Positions 1 to 8,821 of a DNA stretch of 64,000 bases are shown in pieces (the stretch's first letter is position 1; each line of letters starts with the position of its first letter). Under the pieces are notes generated by a model. The model did no database searches. It worked only from the letters and a program-made list of their open reading frames with translations, and had not been told where the DNA came from. A program made the translations under genes and the position numbers. Source of the DNA: DASUPK01 sp963831605 (GTDB lineage: Bacteria > Actinomycetota > Thermoleophilia > Solirubrobacterales > 70-9); NCBI GenBank assembly GCA_963831605.1, contig CAWHQR010000008.1:372001-436000 (forward strand), in the 5' to 3' direction.

Positions 1-684
1 ATCACCTGGCTGGCGCCGGTCGTGATCGCGCCGCTGTTCAACAAGTTCGACGAGCTTCCGCCGGGGCAGGCGCGGAGCGACGTACTCGAGCTGGCCAAGA
101 AGGCCGGGGTGGACGTCGGGCACGTCTACGAGGTGGATGCGAGCAAGCGCACGACGGCCATCAATGCGTACGTGAACGGACTTGGTTCCTCCAAGCAGGT
201 CGTCCTGTACGACACGCTGATCCACGACCTCAACCAGGGCGAGCGACGTGCGGTCGTTGCACACGAGCTCGGGCACGTGCACGGCAACGACATCCAGCGC
301 GGGCTGCTCTTCGTCGCGATCGTCACTCCGCTGTCCCTCGTCTTCATCTCCCTGATGGCGGGTGGAATCGCCCGCCCGCGCGGCGTCCAGCCGGGCACGC
401 CCGCCTTCCTGCCCGCCTTTGCCCTCGCGATCGTGGCGACCTCTTTCGTGGTTGGCATTGCCGGCAATCAGCTCTCGCGTGCTGTCGAGGCGCGCGCCGA
501 CACGTTCTCGCTCCAGCTCACGAACGACCCCAGGGGCATGATCGAGCTGCAGCAGCAGCTCGCGGACCGCAACCTCTCCGACCCCGATCCGCCCGGGATC
601 TTCACCTTCCTGTTCGGCACACACCCGCCGGCGGTCGACCGCATCGGCGCAGCCGTCGCCTGGCAGCAGGGCGAGCGCCCTTGA
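1..684 (+). CDS. M48-family (Ste24-like) zinc metalloprotease, 5' end cut by window
   Basis: The frame is open from base 1, so the N-terminal membrane region lies upstream of the window. The visible 227 codons carry the zinc motif HELGH near residue 88 of this fragment, two hydrophobic segments after it, and an EARAD motif that supplies the usual third zinc ligand of M48 enzymes. Ste24/HtpX-like proteases are integral membrane metalloenzymes that cleave membrane or lipidated proteins; the substrate here is unknown. The hydrophilic stretch before the motif resembles CAAX-protease types rather than short HtpX. The stop codon overlaps the TTG start of rlmH (TTGA), which suggests translational coupling. 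Confidence 0.9.
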   Translation: MTWLAPVVIAPLFNKFDELPPGQARSDVLELAKKAGVDVGHVYEVDASKRTTAINAYVNGLGSSKQVVLYDTLIHDLNQGERRAVVAHELGHVHGNDIQRGLLFVAIVTPLSLVFISLMAGGIARPRGVQPGTPAFLPAFALAIVATSFVVGIAGNQLSRAVEARADTFSLQLTNDPRGMIELQQQLADRNLSDPDPPGIFTFLFGTHPPAVDRIGAAVAWQQGERP

Positions 685-1097
685 AGGTCACGATCGTGGT
701 GGTGGGGAAGGTCAAGGCGCCCTTCGCGGAGGCGGACGCCCACTACCGCAAGATGCTCCAGCGCCATCAGCCGGTCGATGTGATCGAGGTACGCGACGAG
801 GTCAACATCGAGGGCCGAATCCCGACCCGCTCGCACGTGATCGCCCTCGATCGCGGCGGGCGCGCGCTCAGCTCCAAGGCCTGGGCGAGCTGGCTCTCCG
901 AGCGTCGCATCGACGCTCAGGACATCTGCTTCCTGGTCGGCGGGCCGGAGGGACTCTCCGCCCGGACGATGGCCCTGGTCGACGAGCGGATCTCGCTCGG
1001 GCCGCAGACGATGGCCCATCAGCTCGCGCGCGTCGTCCTGCTCGAGCAGCTCTTCCGCGCCACGAAGATCGTGGCCCGCGAGCCGTACCACCTGTAG
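681..1097 (+). CDS. rlmH: 23S rRNA pseudouridine-1915 N3-methyltransferase RlmH
   Basis: This is a SPOUT-class methyltransferase that methylates pseudouridine 1915 in helix 69 of 23S rRNA. The family signatures are visible: an N-terminal MKVTIVVVGK strand, the SAM-knot segment FLVGGPEGLS, and a C-terminal block ending REPYHL, which is diagnostic of RlmH. At 138 residues it is slightly shorter than the usual 155-160. The start is TTG at 681, because the conserved first strand begins there and it overlaps the preceding stop by four bases (TTGA). It is followed 27 bases later by argS. Confidence 0.93.
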   Translation: MKVTIVVVGKVKAPFAEADAHYRKMLQRHQPVDVIEVRDEVNIEGRIPTRSHVIALDRGGRALSSKAWASWLSERRIDAQDICFLVGGPEGLSARTMALVDERISLGPQTMAHQLARVVLLEQLFRATKIVAREPYHL

Positions 1098-1124
1098 CTC
1101 GGGTCGATCCGTAGGATCGATTCC

Positions 1125-2759
1125 ATGGCCGATCCCGTCGCAGCGCTCCGCTCCGCCGTCGAGGCAGCCGCCTCGTCGCTGCGCGACGGCGCCGAGGCGC
1201 CCGGATCGCAGCCCACCCTGGAGCGCCCGCCGAAGCCCGAATTCGGCGACTACTCGACCAACGCGGCGATGCTGCTGGCGCCGACCCTGGGCGAGCAGCC
1301 GCGTGGGACCGCCGAGAAGCTGGCCGAGGAGCTGGACCGGAGCCTGGAGGGCACGATCGAGAAGGTCGAGGTCGCGGGACCGGGATTCCTCAACCTCTTC
1401 CTCTCGGAGGACTGGTACCGGCGCGCGGCGGGCGAGCTCGCGGCGTCCGGGGACGACCTCGGCCGCCCGGCTTCATCCGAGGCGACAGCTGAGCGAATCA
1501 ACATCGAGTTCGTCTCGGCCAACCCGACCGGCCCGATCACCGCCGCCGGGGGCAGGGGCGCGGCCCTGGGCGACTCGATCGCACGGATCCTCGAGTTCAG
1601 CGGGCATCCGATGACGCGCGAGTACTACGTCAACGACCGCGGAGGTCAGATCGACCGCTTCGCCGCCTCGATCGCCGCCCGGATGAAGGGGGATGCCGTC
1701 CCGGAGGACGGCTACGAGGGCGAGTACGTCATCGAGATCGCCGAGAGCCTCGAGCAGGAGGGAATCAGCCCCGATGACCTCGACGACCTCGGGCGTCGCG
1801 GGATCGCGATGGTGTTGGCCGCCGCGGAGGAGACGCTGCGCCGCTACGACGTCGTCTTCGACACCTGGTCATCGGAGCGCGCCCTGCACGAGTCGGGCGC
1901 CGTGAAGCGCGCCCTCGAGCAGGCTCGCGAGGGCGGCCACGTGTACGAGAGCGAGGGGGCGACCTGGCTGCGGACGACGAGCTTCGGCGACGACAAGGAC
2001 CGCGTCCTGATCCGCTCGGATGGCGAGCCGACATACCTGCTCTCGGACATGGCCTACCACCGGGACAAGCTGGACAGAGGCTCCGACCGTCTGATCGACG
2101 TCGTCGGCGCCGACCACCACGGCTATGTGGAGCGACTCCGGGCCGCGCTCGCCGTGCTGGGCTATGACCCGGATGCCCTCGAGGTGGCGATCATGCAGCT
2201 CGTCCACGTCGTCGAGGGCGGCGAGCGCTCGCAGATGTCGAAGCGCAGCGGCGATTTCGTCACGCTCGACGAGCTGATCGACGACATCGGCGCCGACGCG
2301 GCGCGGTTCTTCATGCTGCAGCGCAGCCACGACACCACGGTGGACCTCGATCTCGAGCTGGCCCGCAAGACCTCGAACGAGAACCCGGTCTACTACGTCC
2401 AGTACGCCCACGCGCGCATCTCGAGCATCCTGCGCAAGGCGGGCGAGGGGGCCGAGGGGAGAGCCGCCTCCGACTTCGCAGCGCTGCCGGCGGAGCCCTC
2501 CGAGCGGGCGCTGATCAAGCGGCTCTGCGAGCTACCCGACGAGGTCGCCGAGGCCGGCTCGCGTCGCGCGCCGCACAGGCTCTGCGCGTACGCGATGGAG
2601 GTGGCGCGGGACTTCCACGCCTTCTACCGCGACTGCCAGGTGGTCGGGGCCGAGGGGGACGGGGTGGAGGAGGCACGGCTCGGCCTCTGCCTGCTCACCC
2701 AGCGGACGATCGCCAGGACGCTCGGGCTGCTCGGAATCTCGGCCCCCGAACAGATGTAG
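1125..2759 (+). CDS. argS: Arginyl-tRNA synthetase
   Basis: Class I aminoacyl-tRNA synthetase charging tRNA-Arg. The N-terminal Add-1 type domain, the Rossmann core with YYVNDRGGQ, the KMSKS-equivalent MSKRSG at about residues 371-376, and the DALR anticodon-binding domain (YYVQYAHARISSI) are all present, and 544 residues is a normal length. The oddity is the HIGH motif. The family's NPTGP-x-HVGH-x-RG block reads NPTGPITAAGGRG (from residue 133), so both histidines of HVGH are absent (TAAG at 139-142). The surrounding residues and reading frame are intact, so this is a substitution, not a frameshift. Start ATG 1125. Confidence 0.93.
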   Translation: MADPVAALRSAVEAAASSLRDGAEAPGSQPTLERPPKPEFGDYSTNAAMLLAPTLGEQPRGTAEKLAEELDRSLEGTIEKVEVAGPGFLNLFLSEDWYRRAAGELAASGDDLGRPASSEATAERINIEFVSANPTGPITAAGGRGAALGDSIARILEFSGHPMTREYYVNDRGGQIDRFAASIAARMKGDAVPEDGYEGEYVIEIAESLEQEGISPDDLDDLGRRGIAMVLAAAEETLRRYDVVFDTWSSERALHESGAVKRALEQAREGGHVYESEGATWLRTTSFGDDKDRVLIRSDGEPTYLLSDMAYHRDKLDRGSDRLIDVVGADHHGYVERLRAALAVLGYDPDALEVAIMQLVHVVEGGERSQMSKRSGDFVTLDELIDDIGADAARFFMLQRSHDTTVDLDLELARKTSNENPVYYVQYAHARISSILRKAGEGAEGRAASDFAALPAEPSERALIKRLCELPDEVAEAGSRRAPHRLCAYAMEVARDFHAFYRDCQVVGAEGDGVEEARLGLCLLTQRTIARTLGLLGISAPEQM

Positions 2760-2827
2760 CTCTATTGACCATCTTCGATCGGCTGAGTAGGCGCCCAAGC
2801 GTGCGCAGCGGCCGATAGGCCGCTCCA

Positions 2828-3283
2828 TCAGGGGCGATCGTACGTAGACATGTCCTCGCTGAGGCGCGCAGCGTCCGCTGGGTCGAGGTCGGGCGGAGGC
2901 TCGCGCTCTCCCCTGCGGCTCCGTAGTCGCAGGGCACCGAAAGCGAGCGCGACGGCCGCGATCAGGATCCCGAGTCCCGGGACGATCCAGGCGAGCAAAT
3001 CGAAACCGTGCGCGCTCGGGGTCGCGAGGACGCGCGGCCCGTACTCGGCGACGAGCGCGTCCTTGATCTGGTCCTTGCTCTCGCCCTGGGCGATCAGCTT
3101 CCGGATCAGGGCGCGCTCGCGGTCAGCCTGGGGCGACTCCGACTCGGCGAGCAGCGTGCCGCAGACGATGCACATCACCTCGTCCTCGACGTCAGGCAGG
3201 GAGGCCTGCGTCGCGGCGGCCGCGGTGCCGCTCGCCGGAACGAGCAGCGCCAGCAGCAGGCAGGCGAGGGCGATCGCCCTCAT
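2828..3283 (-). CDS. ccmH: Cytochrome c maturation protein CcmH (haem lyase thiol-oxidoreductase)
   Basis: A 151-residue secreted or anchored protein. It has an N-terminal signal segment (MRAIALACLLLALLVPASG), a short helical CcmH domain with the redox pair in VMCIVCGTLL, then a C-terminal transmembrane helix and a charged tail. CcmH reduces the apocytochrome CXXCH thiols before haem attachment. The start ATG at 3283 overlaps the stop of the TlpA/CcmG gene (ATGA), so the two are co-transcribed. The frame stays open far upstream, but that extension is Arg/Pro-rich and antisense-like, so it was not included. Confidence 0.88.
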   Translation of the reverse strand: MRAIALACLLLALLVPASGTAAAATQASLPDVEDEVMCIVCGTLLAESESPQADRERALIRKLIAQGESKDQIKDALVAEYGPRVLATPSAHGFDLLAWIVPGLGILIAAVALAFGALRLRSRRGEREPPPDLDPADAARLSEDMSTYDRP

Positions 3284-3798
3284 CGCTCCAGCAGGGGCTG
3301 GACCCGCTCGCGCAGGAAGGCCGCGTCGATCGGGCCGCGCTGGATCAGCCGGATGGAGCCGTGGGGATCGACCACGAAGTTCTCGGGCAGCCCGGTCATC
3401 CCGTAGGACTGCTTGAGCGAGTCGCCGTCGCCCTGCCGGAGCAGGGGGTAGGTGAGGTGGAATTCGCGCGCGAAGGACCGCGCATCGCCGGTCGCATCGT
3501 CGAGATCGATGCCGAGCACCACCGCGCCACTGCCGCGATTGGCGTTCCAGAAGTTCTCCAGGGCGGGCGCCTCGGTTCGGCACGGCTCGCACCACGACGC
3601 CCAGAAGTTGACGAGCACCCAGTGGCCGCGGTAATCCGCGATGTGACCCGTCCCGGTGCCCTGGAGCCTGGTCAGCTGGTGGTCCGGCGCGTGCTCGCCG
3701 ACCGCGAGCGCATCGCCGTTCTTGTTGATCAGGCCATAGGCGAGCAGGCCGATCACTGCTACGACCACTGCGACCACGGCGAGGGACTTGGCGCTCAT
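3280..3798 (-). CDS. TlpA/CcmG-type thiol:disulfide oxidoreductase
   Basis: A 172-residue membrane-anchored thioredoxin-fold protein. One N-terminal helix (residues 5-25) is followed by a ResA/CcmG-like domain with the active site WASWCEPC (Cys70 and Cys73) and the TGLPENFVVD cis-proline region. It should keep apocytochrome or CcmH cysteines reduced outside the membrane. It lies directly upstream of ccmH and overlaps it by four bases, which supports the CcmG role over a general TlpA role. Confidence 0.88.
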   Translation of the reverse strand: MSAKSLAVVAVVVAVIGLLAYGLINKNGDALAVGEHAPDHQLTRLQGTGTGHIADYRGHWVLVNFWASWCEPCRTEAPALENFWNANRGSGAVVLGIDLDDATGDARSFAREFHLTYPLLRQGDGDSLKQSYGMTGLPENFVVDPHGSIRLIQRGPIDAAFLRERVQPLLER

Positions 3799-3876
3799 CA
3801 GGTGGTCCCGCCGCAGGCCGCGACGATGCGCGCTTTCCGTCCTGCCTTCATCCGAGACCTAGAATGCTCGCAGACT

Positions 3877-3949
3877 GCGGCGGTAGCTCAGTTGGTAGAG
3901 CGTGAGCTTCCCAAGCTCGAGGTCGCGGGTTCGAGACCCGTCCGCCGCT
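3877..3949 (+). tRNA. tRNA-Gly (anticodon CCC)
   Basis: A complete 73-base cloverleaf. The acceptor arms GCGGCGG and CCGCCGC pair perfectly, the D arm is GCTC/GAGC, the anticodon loop TTCCCAA gives anticodon CCC (reads GGG), and the T arm is GCGGG-TTCGAGA-CCCGT. The discriminator base is T and CCA is not encoded. It lies between the ccmGH pair and a small unknown gene. Confidence 0.95.
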
Positions 3950-3981
3950 TGTGATCGCGACCTGGGGGTAGTGACGGCGGG

Positions 3982-4365
3982 ATGGGACTGATCGGTGGAC
4001 TGAGCAGACGCGTGGCGCGTCGCAGCCGCTGGATCGCCGAGCGGCTCTGGCTGATCGCCGTTGCGGAGGTCGCCTGGACCTCGTGGGGCCACTGGCGGCG
4101 CCTCGAGCCGGAGGAGCGCAACCGCCTGGTCGAGCTCGCCCGGAAGTCGAAGGGAAGGCCGTCCAGGAACCTCACCGAGCGGGAGGAGCAAGAGGCCGGC
4201 GAGCTGCTCGACAAGCTTGGGCACATCGAGCTCGCGGGAAGCGTCGCCCGGACATTTCTCCCATTCCGTCCCCTGAGCAGCTCCGCCGAGTGGTACCTGC
4301 ACCGGCGCCACAAGCGGACCGTGAAGAGACGCGGCGAGGCCCCTGACGTCGCACCGAGGGCCTGA
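3982..4365 (+). CDS. Conserved small protein of unknown function
   Basis: A 127-residue basic protein starting at ATG 3982. It has an N-terminal Arg-rich amphipathic or weakly hydrophobic helix (WIAERLWLIAVAEVAW), a WRRLEPEERNRLVELARKSKG segment, and a second helical region followed by a basic tail. Proteins with this EPEERxRLxELxRKSKGRPS pattern occur in related actinobacteria as far as I recall, without a known role. It is not a shadow: no opposite-strand gene competes here and the composition is protein-like. It may be associated with RNA or the membrane; this cannot be settled from sequence. Confidence 0.7.
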   Translation: MGLIGGLSRRVARRSRWIAERLWLIAVAEVAWTSWGHWRRLEPEERNRLVELARKSKGRPSRNLTEREEQEAGELLDKLGHIELAGSVARTFLPFRPLSSSAEWYLHRRHKRTVKRRGEAPDVAPRA

Positions 4366-4409
4366 GATGAAGGCCGGGGTGGAGGAGAGGGAGACGCTGA
4401 TGCTCGCGC

Positions 4410-5381
4410 TCAGTTCGGTGAGGCGGGTCGCACCTCAGGATGGGCGGAATACCACTCCAGGGTCCGCCTGAGCCCCTCGCGGAGCTCCACCCTGGGTTCC
4501 CAGCCGATTCGCTCGCGGATCTTCGCGGAGTCGAGGTACTGCCGGTCGATCTCACCGCTCGGGTTTCCGGCCCCCCGGTACTCCGGCTCCGCCTCGCCCG
4601 GGCCGAGCTCGCAGATCAGCTCGACCACCTCGCGGACCGCGTTGGGGCGTCCCCAGCCGGCGTTGAAGGCCTCGCCGGCGATCCCACCGGACGCCAGCGC
4701 CCCGGCGACCGCGAGGTAGGCCGCCGCGGCATCCTCCACGTAGAGCAAGTCGCGCTCGGTCGAGCCGTCGGAGCGGATCACGGGCGAGCGGCCGTCGAGC
4801 ACGGCGGTGACGGTCTCCGGAATCAGGCGCGAGAAGTTACGGTCGCCGCCCCCGTAGAGGTTGGCGAAGCGGGTCACGGCCACTGGCAAACGGTAGGTGT
4901 GCCAATAGCTCCGTGCGATCAGGTCGGTCGCGGCCTTGGAGACGTCGTAGGGAAAGACGGGCTGCAGCGCCGAGTCCTCCGTGTAGGGCAGGTGCTCGTG
5001 GGATCCGTATGCCTTGTCGGAGGACGCGACGACGACGCGTTCGACCTCGGCATCGCGGCACGCCTCGAGCAGAACCCAGGTGCCCTCGATGTTCGTCTCG
5101 AAGGTGGGGAGGGGGGAGGCGTTCGCGTCGCGCACTATCGCCTGAGCGGCCAGATGGAAGACGGAGTCGACCGAGCGTTCCCGCAGAATGCCGCGCACGA
5201 GCTCGCCGTCCCGGATCTCGCCGGTCGCGTCCTCGGCGTCCCCCGCGATGCCGAGCAGCTCCAGGCCGGTCGGCGTGCCGGCCTCGCGATCGAGCGAGAT
5301 CACGTCCGCGCCATCCTCGAGCAGCGCCTTCACCAGCCACGAGCCGGCGAACCCACGTCCTCCCGTGACGAGCGCCCTCAA
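4410..5381 (-). CDS. NAD-dependent sugar-nucleotide 4,6-dehydratase/epimerase (CDP-glucose 4,6-dehydratase-like, RfbG-like)
   Basis: Extended short-chain dehydrogenase of 323 residues. The Rossmann motif is VTGGRGFAGSWL at the N-terminus, the catalytic serine region is VVASSDKAYGSH, and the YxxxK pair is in PYDVSKAAT. The segments LYGGGDRNFSRLIPE and STERDLLYVEDAA resemble CDP-glucose 4,6-dehydratase more than dTDP-glucose enzymes. The start is TTG at 5381, overlapping the stop of the upstream cytidylyltransferase (TTGA). Together the pair would make CDP-4-keto-6-deoxyglucose from glucose-1-phosphate, but the exact substrate is inferred from the pairing. Confidence 0.85.
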   Translation of the reverse strand: MRALVTGGRGFAGSWLVKALLEDGADVISLDREAGTPTGLELLGIAGDAEDATGEIRDGELVRGILRERSVDSVFHLAAQAIVRDANASPLPTFETNIEGTWVLLEACRDAEVERVVVASSDKAYGSHEHLPYTEDSALQPVFPYDVSKAATDLIARSYWHTYRLPVAVTRFANLYGGGDRNFSRLIPETVTAVLDGRSPVIRSDGSTERDLLYVEDAAAAYLAVAGALASGGIAGEAFNAGWGRPNAVREVVELICELGPGEAEPEYRGAGNPSGEIDRQYLDSAKIRERIGWEPRVELREGLRRTLEWYSAHPEVRPASPN

Positions 5382-6112
5382 CCCGCCGGCTCCTCTGCCC
5401 AGACCCGCCAGGGGGGCTCGCCCGAGCTCCACAGGCGGTTGAGGAGGACCGCGTCCTTGTAGGTGTCCATGCAGTCCCAGAAGCCGGTGTGCCGATACGC
5501 CCGCAGGCCACCCTCGCTCGCCAGGCGTTCGAGGGGCTCGCGCTCCAGCACGCTGTCCACGTCGAGGTAGTCGAGGACGGCCGGCTCGAAGCAGAAGAAG
5601 CCGCCGTTCACCCAGTGCTCGGTGCGGGGCTTCTCCTGGAACCCGCTCACCGCGCCGTCGTCCCCGATCTCGGCCACCCCGAACTGAAGCTCCGGGCGAA
5701 CCACCGTCATCGTCGCCGCGGCATCACCCGCCCGGTGGAACTCCACCAGCGAGGAGAGGTCGATGTCCGCGACACCGTCCGCGTACGTGGCCGAGAAGGG
5801 CTCACCTCCCAGCCGCTCGGCGGCCAGCTTGATCCGCCCGCCGGTGGGAGTCTCGAGTCCCGTGGCGAGGCACTCGACCTCGACGCCGTCGGGCCAGGAG
5901 GTCTCCTCGGCCCAGTGCTCGATCATCTCGCCCTTGTAGCCGGTGAGCAGGAGAAACCGAGAGAACCCCTGGCAGCTGTAGATCGAGATCACATGCCAGA
6001 GGATCGGGCGCGCGCCGATCTCCACGAGGGCCTTGGGAATGGACTCGGTCCGCTCCCGCAGCCTGGTGCCGCTCCCTCCGCAGAGGATCACCACTGGATC
6101 GAGGGTCGCCAA
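5378..6112 (-). CDS. Sugar-1-phosphate nucleotidylyltransferase (glucose-1-phosphate cytidylyltransferase-like, RfbF-like)
   Basis: A 244-residue nucleotidylyltransferase. It opens with VVILCGGSGTRLRERT and continues with the KALVEIGARPILWH and GFSRFLLLTGYKGEMI blocks typical of RfbF. The late motifs are WVNGGFFCFEP and GFWDCMDTYKD. The TTG start at 6112 was chosen because it leaves three or four residues before the first strand. The frame remains open further upstream but that part is antisense to ccmE. It is paired with the RfbG-like gene by a 4-bp overlap. A second, non-identical RfbF-like enzyme lies at 32000-32818. Confidence 0.85.
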   Translation of the reverse strand: MATLDPVVILCGGSGTRLRERTESIPKALVEIGARPILWHVISIYSCQGFSRFLLLTGYKGEMIEHWAEETSWPDGVEVECLATGLETPTGGRIKLAAERLGGEPFSATYADGVADIDLSSLVEFHRAGDAAATMTVVRPELQFGVAEIGDDGAVSGFQEKPRTEHWVNGGFFCFEPAVLDYLDVDSVLEREPLERLASEGGLRAYRHTGFWDCMDTYKDAVLLNRLWSSGEPPWRVWAEEPAG

Positions 6113-6241
6113 GCCAGCGATCCTAGATGGCCAGTGCCGCTCAGTAGACCAGCCTGACGCGTTCGTGATCCATTGCCGGATCGTCACCGAACTCCACGAT
6201 GCCGAGCCTTTATGAAGGGATTGCGATAATCCGGAGCCGTC

Positions 6242-6649
6242 GTGGATCCATCTCGCAAGCGCAAGATTCGACTGGTTGTTGCCCTGTCGGCGGCCGTCCT
6301 GCTGGCCGCCGGCCTGGTCTACACATCCTTCTCCGCCTCGAGCGAGGCGAAGGAGCCATCCCAGCTGGTCAACGCCAACCCGAATCAGACGTATGAGCTG
6401 ACCGGCAACGTGGTTCCCGGCTCGATCCACCATTCGGGCGATCAGCTCGACTTCCGGATCTCTGACCGTGACGGCTCGCATCCGATCCCGGTGAGCTACA
6501 CGGGGACCGTCCCCGACCCGTTCCGCGACGGGCGAGAGGTCATCGTCACGGGCAAGCTTCAGAACGGCACCTTCGTCGGCGAGCGGGACAGCCTGATCAC
6601 GAAGTGCCCGTCGAAGTTCACCACCACGACCCCGGGGCAGTCGAGCTGA
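6242..6649 (+). CDS. ccmE: Cytochrome c maturation haem chaperone CcmE, Cys-type variant
   Basis: A 135-residue membrane-anchored OB-fold protein: basic N-terminus, one helix at about residues 10-28, then a beta domain with the PVSYTGTVPDPFRDGREV block shared by all CcmE. CcmE binds haem covalently and hands it to CcmF. The haem-binding motif is HxxxY in most bacteria; here the position reads KCPSKF (Cys122, Phe126). Cys replaces His, as in the known CxxxY class, and in addition Phe replaces Tyr. The start is GTG 6242. The gene overlaps the ccmF reading frame downstream. Confidence 0.9.
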   Translation: MDPSRKRKIRLVVALSAAVLLAAGLVYTSFSASSEAKEPSQLVNANPNQTYELTGNVVPGSIHHSGDQLDFRISDRDGSHPIPVSYTGTVPDPFRDGREVIVTGKLQNGTFVGERDSLITKCPSKFTTTTPGQSS

Positions 6650-8801
6650 CGATCCTCGGCTCCGCATTGCTGGCGGCCGCTCTGCTGTGCGCGCTCTACG
6701 CGGCGGGCGCGGGTGTCTACGGTGGGCGCACGGGCGACCGGCGCTGGATCAACTCCGCCCGGCGGGCGGTCTACGCGATGGCGGGGCTGCTCACGACGGC
6801 CGTCGTCCTGCTCGAGATCGCCTTCGTCCGCAACGACTTCCACTTCGCGCTGGTCGCCGACCACTCCTCGACGACCACCCCCACCTTCTACAAGCTGACC
6901 GCGATGTGGTCGAGCCAGGAGGGGTCCCTGCTGCTCTGGGCCTGGGTTCTCTCACTCGCCTCGAGCGGAGTCCTCTACATCACACGCCGCCGCCACCGCG
7001 AGATCGTGCCCTGGGCGACGGCGATCCTGGCCGCCCTCGGCTCGTTCTTCATCGGGCTGATGATCTTCAAGGCACAGCCGTTCGGGCACCTCGACCCGGC
7101 GCCGGCCGAGGGGGTCGGGCTGACGCCGCTGCTGCGGAACCCCTACATGGCGGTCCACCCGCCGATGCTCTACTCGGGCTACGTGCTCTGGTCGATCCCG
7201 TTCGCGTTCTGCATGGGGGCGCTGATTGCGCGGAAGCTCGATGCCAGCTGGATCCGCACCACCCGCAATTTCGCCCTCGTTGCCTGGACCTTCCTCGGCA
7301 TCGGCCTGCTGCTCGGCTCGCGCTGGTCGTACGAGGAGCTCGGCTGGGGCGGCTACTGGGGCTGGGATCCGGTGGAGAACGCGGCGCTGATGCCGTGGCT
7401 GATCGGAACCGCCTTCCTGCACTCGGTGATGGTCCAGGAGAAGCGCGGGATGCTGAAGGTCTGGAACGTCAGCCTGATCTCGGCGACCTTCGTTCTCTGC
7501 CTGCTCGGGACGTTCCTGGTGCGATCCGGCGTGCTCGAGTCGATCCATGCCTTCGGCGCCTCGACGGTCGGCGGCCCGCTGCTCGTCCTGATCGGGGTCG
7601 TCGCGGTCGGCTCCACGGTCCTGATCGTCACCCGCCTGGACCAGCTGCGTCCCGAGCGGCGGATCGAGTCGCTTTGGTCACGGGAGTCGATCTTCCTGGT
7701 CAACAATTTGCTGCTGGTCGGACTGGCAGTGGTGATCTTCTGGGGGACTTTCTTCCCGCTGATCTCGGAGTTCTTCACCGGCGAGAAGCACTCGCTGGCA
7801 GCGCCCTGGTTCAACCGCTACGTGACCCCGATCGGGGTCCTGCTCGTTTTGTTCACGGGCCTCGGCCCCCTGTTCGCCTGGGGACGGCTGAGCGGCGGGG
7901 CCGCGCGCCGCCTGCTGGTCTGGCCCGGCATCGCGGCCGCGGCGACGATCGCCGTCCTGCTTGCAGTGAGCGACGCCGGGAGCCATCTCTGGGCGCTCTT
8001 CGTGTTCGGCTTCGCGGCCTTCACGCTCGTCGCCCTGCTCGGTGAGTTCTGGCGCGCGGGCTCGACCCGCCACACCCTCACCGGCGAGCCGTACCCGCGC
8101 GCCCTGGCCACGGCGGTAGGACGCAACCGGCGCCGCTACGGGGGCTTCATCGTCCACGCCGGGATCGCGCTCACGCTGATCGGGATCGCGGCTTCCTCGA
8201 GCTTCCAGACCAACCGCGACCTCCGGTTGCAGGTGGGGCAGAGCGCGAAGGTCGGCGACTACGACATCGCCTACCGGAAGCTGACTGCGGACCCGGAGAA
8301 CGAGCGGATCTCGTTCGCGGCCCAACTCGACGTGACCCGGAACGGCAAGCACGTCACCACGCTGAACCCGGCTCGCAACTACTACCCGACGCAGGATCCG
8401 ACAGCCGGCGCCATCGGCCGCTACTTCATGGGCGAGTCGACCAGCGAGGTCGGATTGAAGACGGGGGCCGGGGAGACCTCTGGACCGCCTTCCAGCCCGA
8501 CCTCTCCTCGCTGAACCCGGCGATCATCCGCGGCAACCGCCAGCTCGCCAACCTGCCGCCCCAGGCGCAGGGGTTCGCCATCCTCGCGCTGGTCCAGCAC
8601 TACCTCGACGATCCGCGGCCCGCCAACTTCCGCGTGATCGTCAACCCACTCGTCGGCTGGATCTGGATCGGGGCGCTGATCGCCCTCGCCGGGGCGGTGA
8701 TGGCGGCCTGGCCCGCCCTCGAGTCACGGCGGCGCCTCGAGGCGGCGTACCGGGCCAGGCTCGGCAAGGAGCTGGGGACCGCCGGAAGCCCGCCGGCCTG
8801 A
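6604..8801 (+). CDS. ccmF: Cytochrome c haem lyase subunit CcmF, with one apparent frameshift
   Basis: A large polytopic membrane protein that assembles haem onto apocytochrome c. The tryptophan-rich WWD-type motif WGGYWGWDPVENAALMPW and many helices are clear. The main frame stops at 8514 after a nonsense-like tail, but the normal CcmF ending (GDLWTAFQPDL, then the NPLVGWIWIG helix) continues one base out of frame from 8472 to the stop at 8801. One extra G in the G-run at 8470-8473 would restore a single protein of about 730 residues. The start is uncertain: GTG 6604 inside ccmE, or a CTG near 6646 at the ccmE stop. The shift is probably a sequence error in a homopolymer. Confidence 0.88.
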
Positions 8802-8821
8802 CCCGGCCCTAGCCTCCGCCT

